Below, one piece after another: positions 37,898 through 48,915 of a stretch of 64,000 bases of DNA (position 1 is the first letter of the stretch; every line of letters starts with the position of its first letter). Below the pieces are notes generated by a model. That model worked only from the letters and a program-made list of their open reading frames with translations, did no database searches and was not told where the DNA came from. Source of the DNA: Hyphomicrobiales bacterium (lineage in GTDB: Bacteria; Pseudomonadota; Alphaproteobacteria; Rhizobiales; Kaistiaceae); NCBI GenBank assembly GCA_017305635.1, contig JAFKKF010000010.1:124001-188000 (forward strand). Reading direction: 5' to 3'. A program made the position numbers and the translations under genes.

Positions 37898-38698
37898 TCA
37901 GAACCGGTAGGTGAAGCCGAGCACCGGGCCCGAAAGGTCCGTGTCGAAGACGTAGCCGTCCTTGTCGTAGTCGACGTGCAGGTACTTGTAGCCGGCCGAA
38001 ATCGCCATGTTGGGGCGGAAGGCGTAATTGATGGTCGCCAGCACCTGCCAGGTATTGTCCGACCCGGCGCCGAAGCCGCCGACATCGGCCTGCACCATTG
38101 TCGAAACCTTGTCGGTGGCATTGAAGAAGCCGCGGACTGCGATGATCGGATCGACCCAGCCGAAGCTCTCTTCATGGGACACGGTATAGGGCGCGAAGCT
38201 GTAGGTCCCGGTCACCTTGTTGCTGATCTGCCAGATGCGGGCGCCGGCGAGCGCATCGAAGGTGAATGCCGGCGACTGATAGAGGCGGTAGCCGGCCGCA
38301 AGCGTCGAGGTGAACTGCGAGGTGTCCACGTCGGCGCTGATATTGCCGCCCGGCGGAAACGGCCCGTAGCCCGGAAGCGGACCGGTGACGTGGCTGTCGG
38401 TCGTGTTCACGTACATGACGTCCGCCGAGAAGACGAAGCGGTCGTAGCGCGCCCAGACGTTGACGAAGCCGCCGACATTCAGATTCTCGAGTATGTCCGA
38501 GAAGGACTTGTCGATGCCGATGGTCGGCGCTCCCCTGAACGGCGAGATGTCGCCGCTGATGCCGGAGGCCCAGAGATAGGGCGTCACCTGCAACGACCAG
38601 AGCCGCGCCGTGGGGCTCGTATCCGGCTCCTCGGCATGCGCCGCGCCTGCCAGCGCGCCGACGAAGGCCGCCGCCAGCGCGACCGATGCGATTCTCAT
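37898..38698 (-). CDS. Outer-membrane beta-barrel protein
   Basis: A 266-residue protein with a signal peptide (about 1-22, ending AHA) followed by amphipathic strands and a C-terminal Phe (GPVLGFTYRF), as expected for barrels assembled by the Bam machinery. Aromatic girdle pattern and DVMYVNTT, AGYRLYQSPAFTFDALAGARIW segments fit an 8-12-strand barrel of unknown role. It begins 11 bp after the amidohydrolase stop, so the two are probably co-transcribed, which is a suggestive pairing. Confidence 0.82.
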   Translation of the reverse strand: MRIASVALAAAFVGALAGAAHAEEPDTSPTARLWSLQVTPYLWASGISGDISPFRGAPTIGIDKSFSDILENLNVGGFVNVWARYDRFVFSADVMYVNTTDSHVTGPLPGYGPFPPGGNISADVDTSQFTSTLAAGYRLYQSPAFTFDALAGARIWQISNKVTGTYSFAPYTVSHEESFGWVDPIIAVRGFFNATDKVSTMVQADVGGFGAGSDNTWQVLATINYAFRPNMAISAGYKYLHVDYDKDGYVFDTDLSGPVLGFTYRF

Positions 38699-38709
38699 TG
38701 CTCCTCCCC

Positions 38710-40164
38710 TCATGCGCCCAGCGCATTCTTGAAGACCCGCCCATCCTTCATGATGAGCTTGAAGTTCTTGTCCGGGTCGCCGATCAGCGAAATATCCGCA
38801 AGCGGATTGCCGTCCACCACCAGGAGATCGGCGAGGGCGCCCGGCTCGAGCGCTCCCACCTTCGCGCGATAGGGATTGCGGTCGCCGGAAAGCGCCACCA
38901 GATCGCCGTTCTGTCCGGTCGCCGTGCGCAGCACGTCGGCATTGTCCATCCAGCGCGCCAGCTTGGCGAGCTGCCGCCCCTGCGTGGCGGGACCCTTCGG
39001 ATTGAACAGGATGTCGGTGCCGAAGCCAGTCCTGACCTTGTGCTTCAGGGCCATCTCGTAGGCGCGGACCGTCCCCTTCGCGATCTCCTCCTGGTACTGG
39101 CGCGCCACCGGATCGGATTTCGGATTGGAATCCTCGTCGGCGAGGAAAGGCTGCAGGCTCCACCAGGCGTCCTTGTCGGCCATCATCTTCACCGAATCCT
39201 CGTCGGCGAGCTGGCCGTGCTCGATGCACTTCACGCCGTTCTGGAGCGCGCGCTTGATGCCCTCCGGGGTGTAGACGTGGGTGCAGACATAGGTGCCCCA
39301 GTCCGAGGCGGCGTCCACCGCCGCGCGGATTTCCTCCGCGGTGAACTGGTTCACGTCGATCGGATCATAGGCGGAGGAAACGCCGCCGCCGGTCATGATC
39401 TTGATCTGGCTGGCGCCGAGCAGGAGCTGCTCGCGCACGCGGCGCAGCACCTCGTCGGGCCCGTCGGCGATCGCCGAGATGCCCGACTCCTCGGCATGGC
39501 TGATGTCGTTGCCGGAATAGCGCGGTATCTCGTAGCGCATGCGGAAATCGCCGTGGCCGGACGTCTGCGAGATCATGGCGCCCGACGGGAAGATGCGCGG
39601 GCCCGGGAACCGGCCCTCGTCGATCGCCCGCTTCAGCGAGAACGACGGTCCGCCCACGTCGCGAACCGTGGTGAAGCCGCGCATCAACGTCCGCTCGGCC
39701 TCCTGCGCGGCGACGAGGTGCACGTAAGGAACATCCGCCGTCAACGCGACGATCTCCGGGATCGCCGCGAGCAAGGCATGCCAATGCACGTCGATCAGGC
39801 CGGGCATCACCACGCGGCCGCCGCAGTCGATCACCGTCGCGTCGGCAACCTTTTCGGCGGATGGGACGATGCCGGCGATGGCGTTGCCCGAGATCAGGAG
39901 GCTCACGCCGTCCTTCAATCCCGGCGAGCGTCCGTCGAAAAGGCGAAGGTTGGTGAGGAGCGTCGCCGGCGGCGCGTCGGCGAAGGCCCGCGTCACCGGT
40001 GCCGCGGCGAGCGTGGCAAAAGCCGCGGCGACCCCCTGCAGGACCGACCGGCGCGATAGTCCCTCTGCGATCCGCGCGCTCGCCGCGGCCAGGGCCGGCG
40101 TGTGACAGGCGCAGCCGAACCCGTGGGCGAGAGCCCCGTACCTGCCGCCAAATCTTGCCCGCAT
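38710..40164 (-). CDS. Tat-exported metal-dependent amidohydrolase
   Basis: A 484-residue amidohydrolase/imidazolonepropionase-type hydrolase. The N-terminus holds a twin-arginine signal (SRRSVLQGVAAAFATLAAA), so the folded, metal-loaded enzyme goes to the periplasm. Metal ligands are seen in GLIDVHWHAL (HxH), with further His in THVYTPEG and CIEHGQLAD and the Asp in FGTDILF. GGAGG precedes the ATG. It resembles prolidase-like Xaa-Pro/aryl amidase members, but no substrate can be assigned. The beta-barrel gene follows directly. Confidence 0.88.
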   Translation of the reverse strand: MRARFGGRYGALAHGFGCACHTPALAAASARIAEGLSRRSVLQGVAAAFATLAAAPVTRAFADAPPATLLTNLRLFDGRSPGLKDGVSLLISGNAIAGIVPSAEKVADATVIDCGGRVVMPGLIDVHWHALLAAIPEIVALTADVPYVHLVAAQEAERTLMRGFTTVRDVGGPSFSLKRAIDEGRFPGPRIFPSGAMISQTSGHGDFRMRYEIPRYSGNDISHAEESGISAIADGPDEVLRRVREQLLLGASQIKIMTGGGVSSAYDPIDVNQFTAEEIRAAVDAASDWGTYVCTHVYTPEGIKRALQNGVKCIEHGQLADEDSVKMMADKDAWWSLQPFLADEDSNPKSDPVARQYQEEIAKGTVRAYEMALKHKVRTGFGTDILFNPKGPATQGRQLAKLARWMDNADVLRTATGQNGDLVALSGDRNPYRAKVGALEPGALADLLVVDGNPLADISLIGDPDKNFKLIMKDGRVFKNALGA

Positions 40165-40211
40165 GCCGCGCCTCCGGATTCGTGTGCGGAACCCTTTCGG
40201 AAACGGCCTGA

Positions 40212-40637
40212 CTATTCAAGAAGCTCTTTCGACTTGGCGGCATTTTGTTGCCCACGCGCAACATCCGCCGATGAATCAAATTGCACGGATTCCGTCCAGC
40301 AGGGGCCGACCTCGCGCACCTCGACCGTCGCCCATTCGACTGCCGGGCATTCGCGCGCGATGGCAAGCGCCTCGTCGCGCGTGGCGACGTCGAGGAGGAA
40401 GAAGCCGCCGACCATCTCCTTCGCCTCGGCAAAGGGACCGTCGAGCGCCGCCATCCGCCCGCTGCGCTTCGACAGCCGCACGGCATTGGCATCCGTCAGC
40501 AGTGACTCGACCGCGCGCAGCTTTTTCCCAAGCCCCTTCCCGAATTCGACCATGCGGTCATAGCGCTCATGCCCCAGCGCCGCCGGAGTGCCCGCGCGGT
40601 CGCCCGGCTGTTCTACGATGAGGAGCATGAACGACAT
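40212..40637 (-). CDS. YCII/DGPF domain protein
   Basis: A 141-residue protein of the YCII-related (DGPF) family: KLRAVESLLTDANAVRLSKRSG, then ALDGPFAEAKEMVGGFFLLD, the signature motif. Small dimeric proteins of this type occur beside ECF sigma factors or VOC proteins; the VOC gene here lies 70 bp upstream on the same strand. Biochemical role is unknown. GGAGG lies at good spacing from the ATG. Confidence 0.88.
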   Translation of the reverse strand: MSFMLLIVEQPGDRAGTPAALGHERYDRMVEFGKGLGKKLRAVESLLTDANAVRLSKRSGRMAALDGPFAEAKEMVGGFFLLDVATRDEALAIARECPAVEWATVEVREVGPCWTESVQFDSSADVARGQQNAAKSKELLE

Positions 40638-40707
40638 GGCGGGCCTCCGGCTTGATGGGCGCGGGCATCCTCTCGCGAAGCCCGCCGCAGGTAAAGCGCA
40701 AGCGCGC

Positions 40708-41118
40708 TCAACCCTTCGCGGGCGGGCAGTCGATCATCCACGGGATGCCGAAGCGATCGGTCAGCATGCCGAAGCGCTCGGCCCAGAAGGTCTTGCCGAT
40801 GGGCATGCTCACCTGCCCGCCCTCGGCAAGCGCGCTGAAGATGCGGTCAGCCTCCGCCGGCTGGTCGACATGGACCGAGACGGCGACGCCCTGCGGCTTC
40901 TGGAAATATTCCGACGGCGCGTCCGATGCCATGAGCTCGCAGCCCTCGGCAACCAGGTGGGCGTGGACGACCTTCTGGTCCATTCCCGGCCGCTGCTGGT
41001 CCGCCGGCATGTCCTTGAACCGCATCAGGCCGTCGATCCTGCCGCCAAGGACCTTGGCATAGGCGTTCATCGCTTCTTCGCAGCTTCCTTCGAAGAACAG
41101 GTACGGGACGATCTTCAT
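40708..41118 (-). CDS. VOC family protein (PhnB/glyoxalase-like)
   Basis: A 136-residue vicinal oxygen chelate protein similar to the PhnB/3-demethylubiquinone methyltransferase-like group: KIVPYLFFEGSCEEAMNAYAKVLGG at the N-terminus and ERFGMLTDRFGIPWMID at the C-terminus are typical. It may bind a metal but the substrate is unknown. GAAGGGAG precedes the ATG. It is divergent from uvrA, and a LexA box lies in the intervening gap. Confidence 0.9.
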   Translation of the reverse strand: MKIVPYLFFEGSCEEAMNAYAKVLGGRIDGLMRFKDMPADQQRPGMDQKVVHAHLVAEGCELMASDAPSEYFQKPQGVAVSVHVDQPAEADRIFSALAEGGQVSMPIGKTFWAERFGMLTDRFGIPWMIDCPPAKG

Positions 41119-41470
41119 GGCCTTCTCCCTTCGGTCTCGCGCCGGCTACCGCGCCGGCCATGAGAACAACGTCGGGCTCCCTCGGAAATCGACAAGCCCC
41201 GGCCGCCTTTTTCTGCGGCCAACCTGCTGCCAGCGCGGGAACCCTTGCCCTTCCGCCCCTCCCTGCCCACATGAACGGCGTTCCGGCCAAGTCTATGTTC
41301 CTTTTTTGTTCTGGACAAGCCGCCTCCCCGGCGCCAGTCTCGGAGGGGCCGGAATCGCCCCGTTTTGAAACCTCTGGAAGACCGGAGCTGGCCGCTTGCC
41401 TCGGAAGCCTGAAGTCGTAAGTTCGAAAGGCGGCAGCGGACGCCGCACTTCCCAACCGGACCGGCCCGAC
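41119..41470. other. Divergent intergenic region between VOC gene and uvrA
   Basis: This 352-bp gap contains the LexA box at 41297-41311 and otherwise no supported gene. Short open frames are present but show no domain or ribosome-binding site. Part of it (41396-41470) is in frame with uvrA from a TTG, but the family sequence begins only after ATG 41471. Confidence 0.6.
41297..41311. promoter_or_regulatory. LexA (SOS) box upstream of uvrA
   Basis: GTTC-CTTTTTT-GTTC perfectly matches the alphaproteobacterial LexA operator, 160 bp upstream of the uvrA ATG. It has the same AT/T flanks as the boxes near ssb and ku. LexA regulation of uvrA is well established in this class. It is 179 bp from the divergent VOC gene, which may or may not be affected. 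Confidence 0.78.
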
Positions 41471-44473
<3,003 letters not shown>

Positions 44474-44516
44474 TCTCGACCCAAACCTTGACGGTGTGCG
44501 TACGTCACTACGAAGA

Positions 44517-44540
44517 ACCTCTCGCAATTGAGCGAGAGGT
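44517..44540. terminator. Hairpin between convergent uvrA and the AIPR-like gene
   Basis: ACCTCTCGC (44517-44525) and GCGAGAGGT (44532-44540) form a perfect 9-bp stem with the loop AATTGA. It lies between two convergent stops and could act bidirectionally, although it has only short pyrimidine runs (TCCTTCTC) and no true T tract. Confidence 0.6.
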
Positions 44541-44558
44541 CCTTCTCAACCTTGGCAG

Positions 44559-46004
44559 CTATGCTGCGACTTTCGCCCTATGAAGCACGAGCGCCTTGCT
44601 AAACTCGCTCACAGCGAATTCGTGACTCGCCTCGTTCTTAGCCAGTTTCTGTGGGTCGAACCGCGCCATGTCCAACACAAGACGATATGCCCCAGCAATG
44701 TCCTTGAGATACAGATCGACGAATTGATAGGGGTTGGTTGCCCATTTCACTTTGCCGTCTGAGATCTCCAGAAGTCCTTTAAGGCCATAAACAAGCGGCA
44801 TAATAAGACCATCTGGATAGCGGTACTTCACGGGCAGGTTCAGATAGTGCGTAGTCGGCTGACTTACCACAAAGCCGCTCTTGTCTTTTGCGACTGCGCG
44901 TCGCGCCGGATCGTAGGTCTTAACAATCGGATTTGAGCCGAATCGATAGTTATTTGAGTTATATGCTTCCGGAAATTCCGCGTATATTTTGTCATACAGC
45001 TTCGGGAGATCAGAAAGGATATCAAAACAACTGCCGACTACCTCGTTTACAAGCTCCCGTGTTGGGCCGTCGCTTGCTATTGTTACGCGCTCGTCGAGCA
45101 TAAGCTTATCAAATTGCTTTGAGCACTCCCCCTTGTTCCGATATATATTCTGCGGTGTCACAGAAATATCAAGCGGAAGAAGTCTCTCCTCGTTTGCCTT
45201 GTTCAAGGGGATCCACGCTAGGGCCAGAAGATCTCGAACCTTGATCGGACGCGTTTCGCTGCTATCCCATTCATTGCTTTTCCATTCAACTCGTTCGGCT
45301 ATGACTCGATCGAGGCGATCGCGGATTTCGGTGTATAGCCCAAGCTTATTTGATTTTGTTTCTTGAGTTAGCTGAGCGTTGTTGTTACGGGCCGCACAGA
45401 TGTCTAGGACTGACATCTCAAATTGTTGAACGGCTTTCACGTCCTCAACATTTGACGGAACGATTATTTCGACAGGCACCAAGAAATCAAACGCTTCCTT
45501 TACTTCATCAAGCTCCGCACGGTTCTCATCCCATGCATCCTTCATTTCTTCCCACAAGGAAATCTTGCCTACTTCACTGTCCTCCATAACCTTCGAAAGC
45601 ATGTAAATACCGATCGCAAGCATATTGTGGCCGCCGTCAAGAATACCCTCAGACGCGGGCTCATTGAAACGCAGCTCGAACCGGTTGCGTTGCAACGCCT
45701 CGTAGTCTGAGGTTCCTAGGAGTATGCCCTTGGACTTGAAGGGAAATAGCTCGGGGGTCTTTTCAAGTGACTCTAGGATGCCCCGCGTCACACTTCCCGT
45801 TTTCGCAGCGCGGGGATTGGCTTCCAGCGACCCGTGGTCGAACAATGGGAACAGATCCCGCCCACGGACGAAGCCGGTGTAGCGCTTGATGCCGGCTATG
45901 GAGTTCTCGGACGAGATGTGGCTGAGCCGCTCCTCATCGCGCAAGCTGGGCTGCTCAGCTACCAAAGCAAAGCGAACAATGATCTTTGGATTTTCGGAAT
46001 TCAC
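44559..46004 (-). CDS. AIPR-like (abortive infection/phage resistance) protein candidate
   Basis: A 481-residue protein with no signal or membrane helix. The ILDGGHNMLAI segment at about residue 130 and overall size recall the AIPR/ParB-like DGxH group linked to phage defence; I am not certain of the family. Base composition is clearly AT-richer than the neighbours, and no partner gene lies beside it, so it looks like recent transfer. GTG 46004 is preferred for its GGAGA site; ATG 46127 would add 41 residues of GC-rich low-quality sequence. Confidence 0.6.
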   Translation of the reverse strand: MNSENPKIIVRFALVAEQPSLRDEERLSHISSENSIAGIKRYTGFVRGRDLFPLFDHGSLEANPRAAKTGSVTRGILESLEKTPELFPFKSKGILLGTSDYEALQRNRFELRFNEPASEGILDGGHNMLAIGIYMLSKVMEDSEVGKISLWEEMKDAWDENRAELDEVKEAFDFLVPVEIIVPSNVEDVKAVQQFEMSVLDICAARNNNAQLTQETKSNKLGLYTEIRDRLDRVIAERVEWKSNEWDSSETRPIKVRDLLALAWIPLNKANEERLLPLDISVTPQNIYRNKGECSKQFDKLMLDERVTIASDGPTRELVNEVVGSCFDILSDLPKLYDKIYAEFPEAYNSNNYRFGSNPIVKTYDPARRAVAKDKSGFVVSQPTTHYLNLPVKYRYPDGLIMPLVYGLKGLLEISDGKVKWATNPYQFVDLYLKDIAGAYRLVLDMARFDPQKLAKNEASHEFAVSEFSKALVLHRAKVAA

Positions 46005-46127
46005 GATCCAGTCTCCATGTTGAGAGAGACTGGCTTCGGTCGTCCCAAGCGAATAGCTCAGGTACGAACCTCGGCAATCCGAGGCAGCCGGCTTCCGCTT
46101 CCCAGCGGCAGATAGCACCGAAACCAT

Positions 46128-46380
46128 CTCAGGTTTCTTCTCAGCCCCCTATCCAGGAGGCATCTTCGGCGTATGCGTTCTACTCCGGCGTGTCAACATG
46201 TTTCTGCGCAATCTCGCTTGGGGGAGGTCGTTCTTGGTTCAGCCAAGTCAAAACCACCGCTGGGTCGGTGCTCAGTCGACTGAGCTTGGCACCCCATGAG
46301 GCCCTATGGTCCTCCCCGTTGCCAAAGTCATGGCTTGCCCCCCCGATTGTGGATCGTTGGCGGCATACCTGCCCCACTCC
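46128..46380. other. Non-coding stretch upstream of the AIPR-like gene
   Basis: I see no supported gene here. A 65-codon open frame on the minus strand (46180-46377) has no ribosome-binding site or recognisable domain. With the repeats that follow (46381-46571), the gap between the AIPR-like gene and the next gene is about 680 bp, the largest in the window. It probably includes the AIPR promoter. Confidence 0.5.
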
Positions 46381-46571
46381 GTCATCCTCCGGCTTGACTG
46401 GAGGATCGCGCGCCGACGCCAGCCGGCGGACGCGTCACACCTGACCACCACCGTCATGGCAGGCCTTGTGCCTGCCATCCACGTATTGTTTCTGCCTTCG
46501 CCCTCAGGCGCCCTTCCAACCAGTAGAGCGCCCGTCCCCACCCGATCCTCCGGTCAAGCCGGGGGGATAAC
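46381..46571. repeat. Composite of inverted palindromic repeats
   Basis: Two related hairpin repeats lie in inverted orientation: 46381-46407 (stem ATCCTCC / GGAGGAT) and 46544-46571 (GATCCTCCGGTC... inverted). Between them, 46452-46483 is a 32-bp palindromic repeat, core GGCAGGC-CTTGT-GCCTGCC, whose relative occurs at 56744. Together they form a REP/BIME-like mosaic common in alphaproteobacterial genomes. No coding potential is seen. Confidence 0.65.
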
Positions 46572-46685
46572 GGCGGTGGGGTAGCCGGCGCAGCTCGAAT
46601 GACCCCGGCGCTAGACGATCCTCCCACCGCCCATCCCCGAATCAACCCACACTCTCCCTATCCGGGCAGACGCAAGGAGCCACCC

Positions 46686-47279
46686 ATGCTCACCACCCTC
46701 TCCGCCAACTGGCAGCGGCTGGCGCCGGTGCTCGCCGTCATCGGCGCGGTGTTGTGGCTGGTCTTCTTCCGCGACGCGCCGGCCGCCGAGCAGGCGATGT
46801 TCGCGGCGCTCCTCATCCTCTACATGGTCCACCAGGTCGAGGAGCATCTCTGGCCGGGCGGGTTCCGGCAGTTCACCAATGCCCACATCTTCCGGAGCGG
46901 CAATGACGACTGGCCGGTCAGCATGGGCGGCGTCGCCTTCGTCAATGTCGGCATGGTCTGGCTGCCGGTAGTGCTCGCCGTCCTCTTCTCCGGCCCGCTC
47001 CGCTGGGTCGGGCTCGCCTGGATCGGGTTGACGCTCGTCAACGCCATCACCCACGTCGTCGCCTCGCTCCGCTTCCGCGTCTATAATCCCGGTCTCGTCA
47101 CCTCCATCGTCCTGTTCCTGCCCTTCACCATCTGGGCGCTCTGGACGGAAGTCGCGAACGGCCTCCTTTCCGGCGGCGAGGTCGCGCTCATCCTCCTTCT
47201 CGGCGTCCTCCTCCACGTGCCGGTGGCGCTCGTCTTCGTCGTCCCGTACCTGCGGGGCCGCCGCGCGCACGCGCATTGA
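46686..47279 (+). CDS. HXXEE domain membrane protein
   Basis: A 197-residue protein with about five or six membrane helices and the HXXEE motif in YMVHQVEEHLWPGGF near residue 49, plus VNAITHVVASLRFRVYNPGLVTS. The HQVEE and THV histidines in membrane suggest metal or redox chemistry but no function is known. AAGGAG precedes the ATG. Composition is back to the genome norm after the AIPR-like region. Confidence 0.85.
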   Translation: MLTTLSANWQRLAPVLAVIGAVLWLVFFRDAPAAEQAMFAALLILYMVHQVEEHLWPGGFRQFTNAHIFRSGNDDWPVSMGGVAFVNVGMVWLPVVLAVLFSGPLRWVGLAWIGLTLVNAITHVVASLRFRVYNPGLVTSIVLFLPFTIWALWTEVANGLLSGGEVALILLLGVLLHVPVALVFVVPYLRGRRAHAH

Positions 47280-47306
47280 ACCGCGGGGCCCTGCTATCCT
47301 CGGGCG

Positions 47307-47843
47307 ATGGCCAGCTACGTCGCCCTCCTCTATTCGATCGTCCTCCCCGGCAACGCGCGCCTGAAGATGGAGGCGCTCCGCGACCTCGCGGCACGCGCCG
47401 GCTTCGCGGATGCGCGCACCATCGGCGCCTCGGGCAACCTGATCCTCGATGCGAAGGGCCGTCCATCCGTCGCCACCATCGAACGAAAGCTCGAGGCGGA
47501 GTTCGTCACCGCCTTTGGCAAGCCGGTGCCCATCATCGTGCGGCCGGCGGCCGCACTCCGCGCCATGCCGGCGCGCAATCCCTTCGGCAGTGCCCATCAT
47601 CCGCAGCGCGTCTCCGTCCGCGTCATGCGCGCGCCCTACCCGCCCGCGATCCTCGACGACCTCGCGCCCTATATCGAGGACGAGGACGTGGCGCTGGTCG
47701 ATGGAGACCTCTGGATCGGCTTCCGCCGCCAGCCTTCCGAGACGCGGCTCCTCTCCGCCTTCTCCACCCGTCGCTTCGCCAGCCGGCCCGGCACTTTCCG
47801 CGCGCTCTCCGTGATCGAGCGCATCGGCAAGGCGCTCGGCTGA
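47307..47843 (+). CDS. DUF1697 domain protein
   Basis: A 178-residue cytoplasmic protein of the DUF1697 family: starts MASYVALLYSIVLPGNARLKMEALRDLA and continues to FSTRRFASRPGTFRALSVIERI, both family hallmarks. Function is unknown. It starts 27 bp after the HXXEE gene, so they may be co-transcribed. Confidence 0.9.
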   Translation: MASYVALLYSIVLPGNARLKMEALRDLAARAGFADARTIGASGNLILDAKGRPSVATIERKLEAEFVTAFGKPVPIIVRPAAALRAMPARNPFGSAHHPQRVSVRVMRAPYPPAILDDLAPYIEDEDVALVDGDLWIGFRRQPSETRLLSAFSTRRFASRPGTFRALSVIERIGKALG

Positions 47844-47952
47844 CCAATTCGCTGACGTCATCCTGCGGTTTGGATGACGTTGAGGGTACGGAACGGTCGG
47901 ACTAGACTGATCTTCCCGCCGATACGCACTTCTCAGCATCCGGAATCCCGAC

Positions 47953-48510
47953 ATGACCGACACTTCCCTCCCCGCGCTCGAGCTCGGCCACGGCGCCGTG
48001 ATCGTGGAAGCCTTCCTCGAGCCGACCTGCCCCTTCTCCAAGCGCGCCTTCGCCAAGTTCCAGGCGTTCGTCGATCTTGTCGGCCCGAAGAGCGTCACGC
48101 TGAAGATCCGCCTGCAGTCGCAGCCCTGGCACCTCTTCTCCGGCGTCATCTGCCGGGCGATCCTCGCGGCGAGCGCCACCGCCGGCGGCAGGGCCGCCGC
48201 GCTCAAGGCCATGGCCGGCATCTATGACCGGCGCGAGGATTTCGAGTTCACCGACCATTCCCACGGCCCCAACATGGACCGCACGCCCGGCGATATCATC
48301 CGCGACATCGGCGCCATCGTCGGCGCGGACCTGTTCGAGCCGTTCAAGCTGAAATCGGTCGACAGGGCCTTTCGCTGGCAGGTCAAATATGGCCGGCAGA
48401 ACGGCATCCACGTCTCGCCGACCTTCATGATCGGCGGCCTCGTCGACGGCCGGATGTCGAGCGGCCAGTCGATCGAGGAATGGGCCGAGCTGGTGAAGCC
48501 GCATCTCTGA
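47953..48510 (+). CDS. DsbA-like thioredoxin-fold protein with CxxS
   Basis: A 185-residue thioredoxin-fold protein of the DsbA/2-hydroxychromene-isomerase group. The active-site region is LEPTCPFSKRAF, CPFS, so the second cysteine of CxxC is Ser, and the cis-proline loop is HVSPTFMIGG. No signal peptide is visible, so it is cytosolic or periplasmic by unknown route. CxxS proteins often act as glutathione-linked isomerases or transferases. The GNAT gene follows 11 bp later. Confidence 0.85.
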   Translation: MTDTSLPALELGHGAVIVEAFLEPTCPFSKRAFAKFQAFVDLVGPKSVTLKIRLQSQPWHLFSGVICRAILAASATAGGRAAALKAMAGIYDRREDFEFTDHSHGPNMDRTPGDIIRDIGAIVGADLFEPFKLKSVDRAFRWQVKYGRQNGIHVSPTFMIGGLVDGRMSSGQSIEEWAELVKPHL

Positions 48511-48521
48511 GGACCGGGACC

Positions 48522-48812
48522 ATGGCCGACGACGTTCGCGACAATCGCAACCTCCACCGCTTCGAGATGCAGGTCGACGGCCACGTCGCCTATATCCGCT
48601 ACCGGCGCGAGCCGGGCACGGTGACGCTCATCCATACCGAGGTGCCGGCCGAGCTCGGCGGCCGGGGCATCGGCAAGGCGCTCGTCCAGGGCACGCTCGA
48701 CCTGATCCGAACCGCCGGCGAGAAGGTCGTGCCGATCTGCCCCTTCGTCGTCGCCTGGATGAAGCGCCATCCGGAATATGACGACCTGCGGGCCGGGACT
48801 GGGCAGCATTAG
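48522..48812 (+). CDS. Small GNAT-type N-acetyltransferase (YidJ/Gtn10-like)
   Basis: A 96-residue single-domain acetyltransferase-like protein. It keeps the acetyl-CoA-binding segment ELGGRGIGKALVQGTL and PICPFVVAWMKRHPEY, the signature of the small YidJ-type branch. The usual role of these proteins is unknown. It starts 11 bp after the DsbA-like gene. Confidence 0.9.
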   Translation: MADDVRDNRNLHRFEMQVDGHVAYIRYRREPGTVTLIHTEVPAELGGRGIGKALVQGTLDLIRTAGEKVVPICPFVVAWMKRHPEYDDLRAGTGQH

Positions 48813-48915
48813 AAAAAAATTCTCTCCACCCCGGGGCAATTGGTGGTCTCATCCTTCCGGAATCCCTCGCGATCCGTTGAATGACACCAGCCTTTTCATG
48901 CTGGGAGCTTCCTCG

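Noticed and set aside
46180-46377. Minus-strand 65-codon frame, possible transposase fragment
   Set aside because: No transposase motif, DDE residues or ribosome-binding site could be recognised. I keep it as non-coding.
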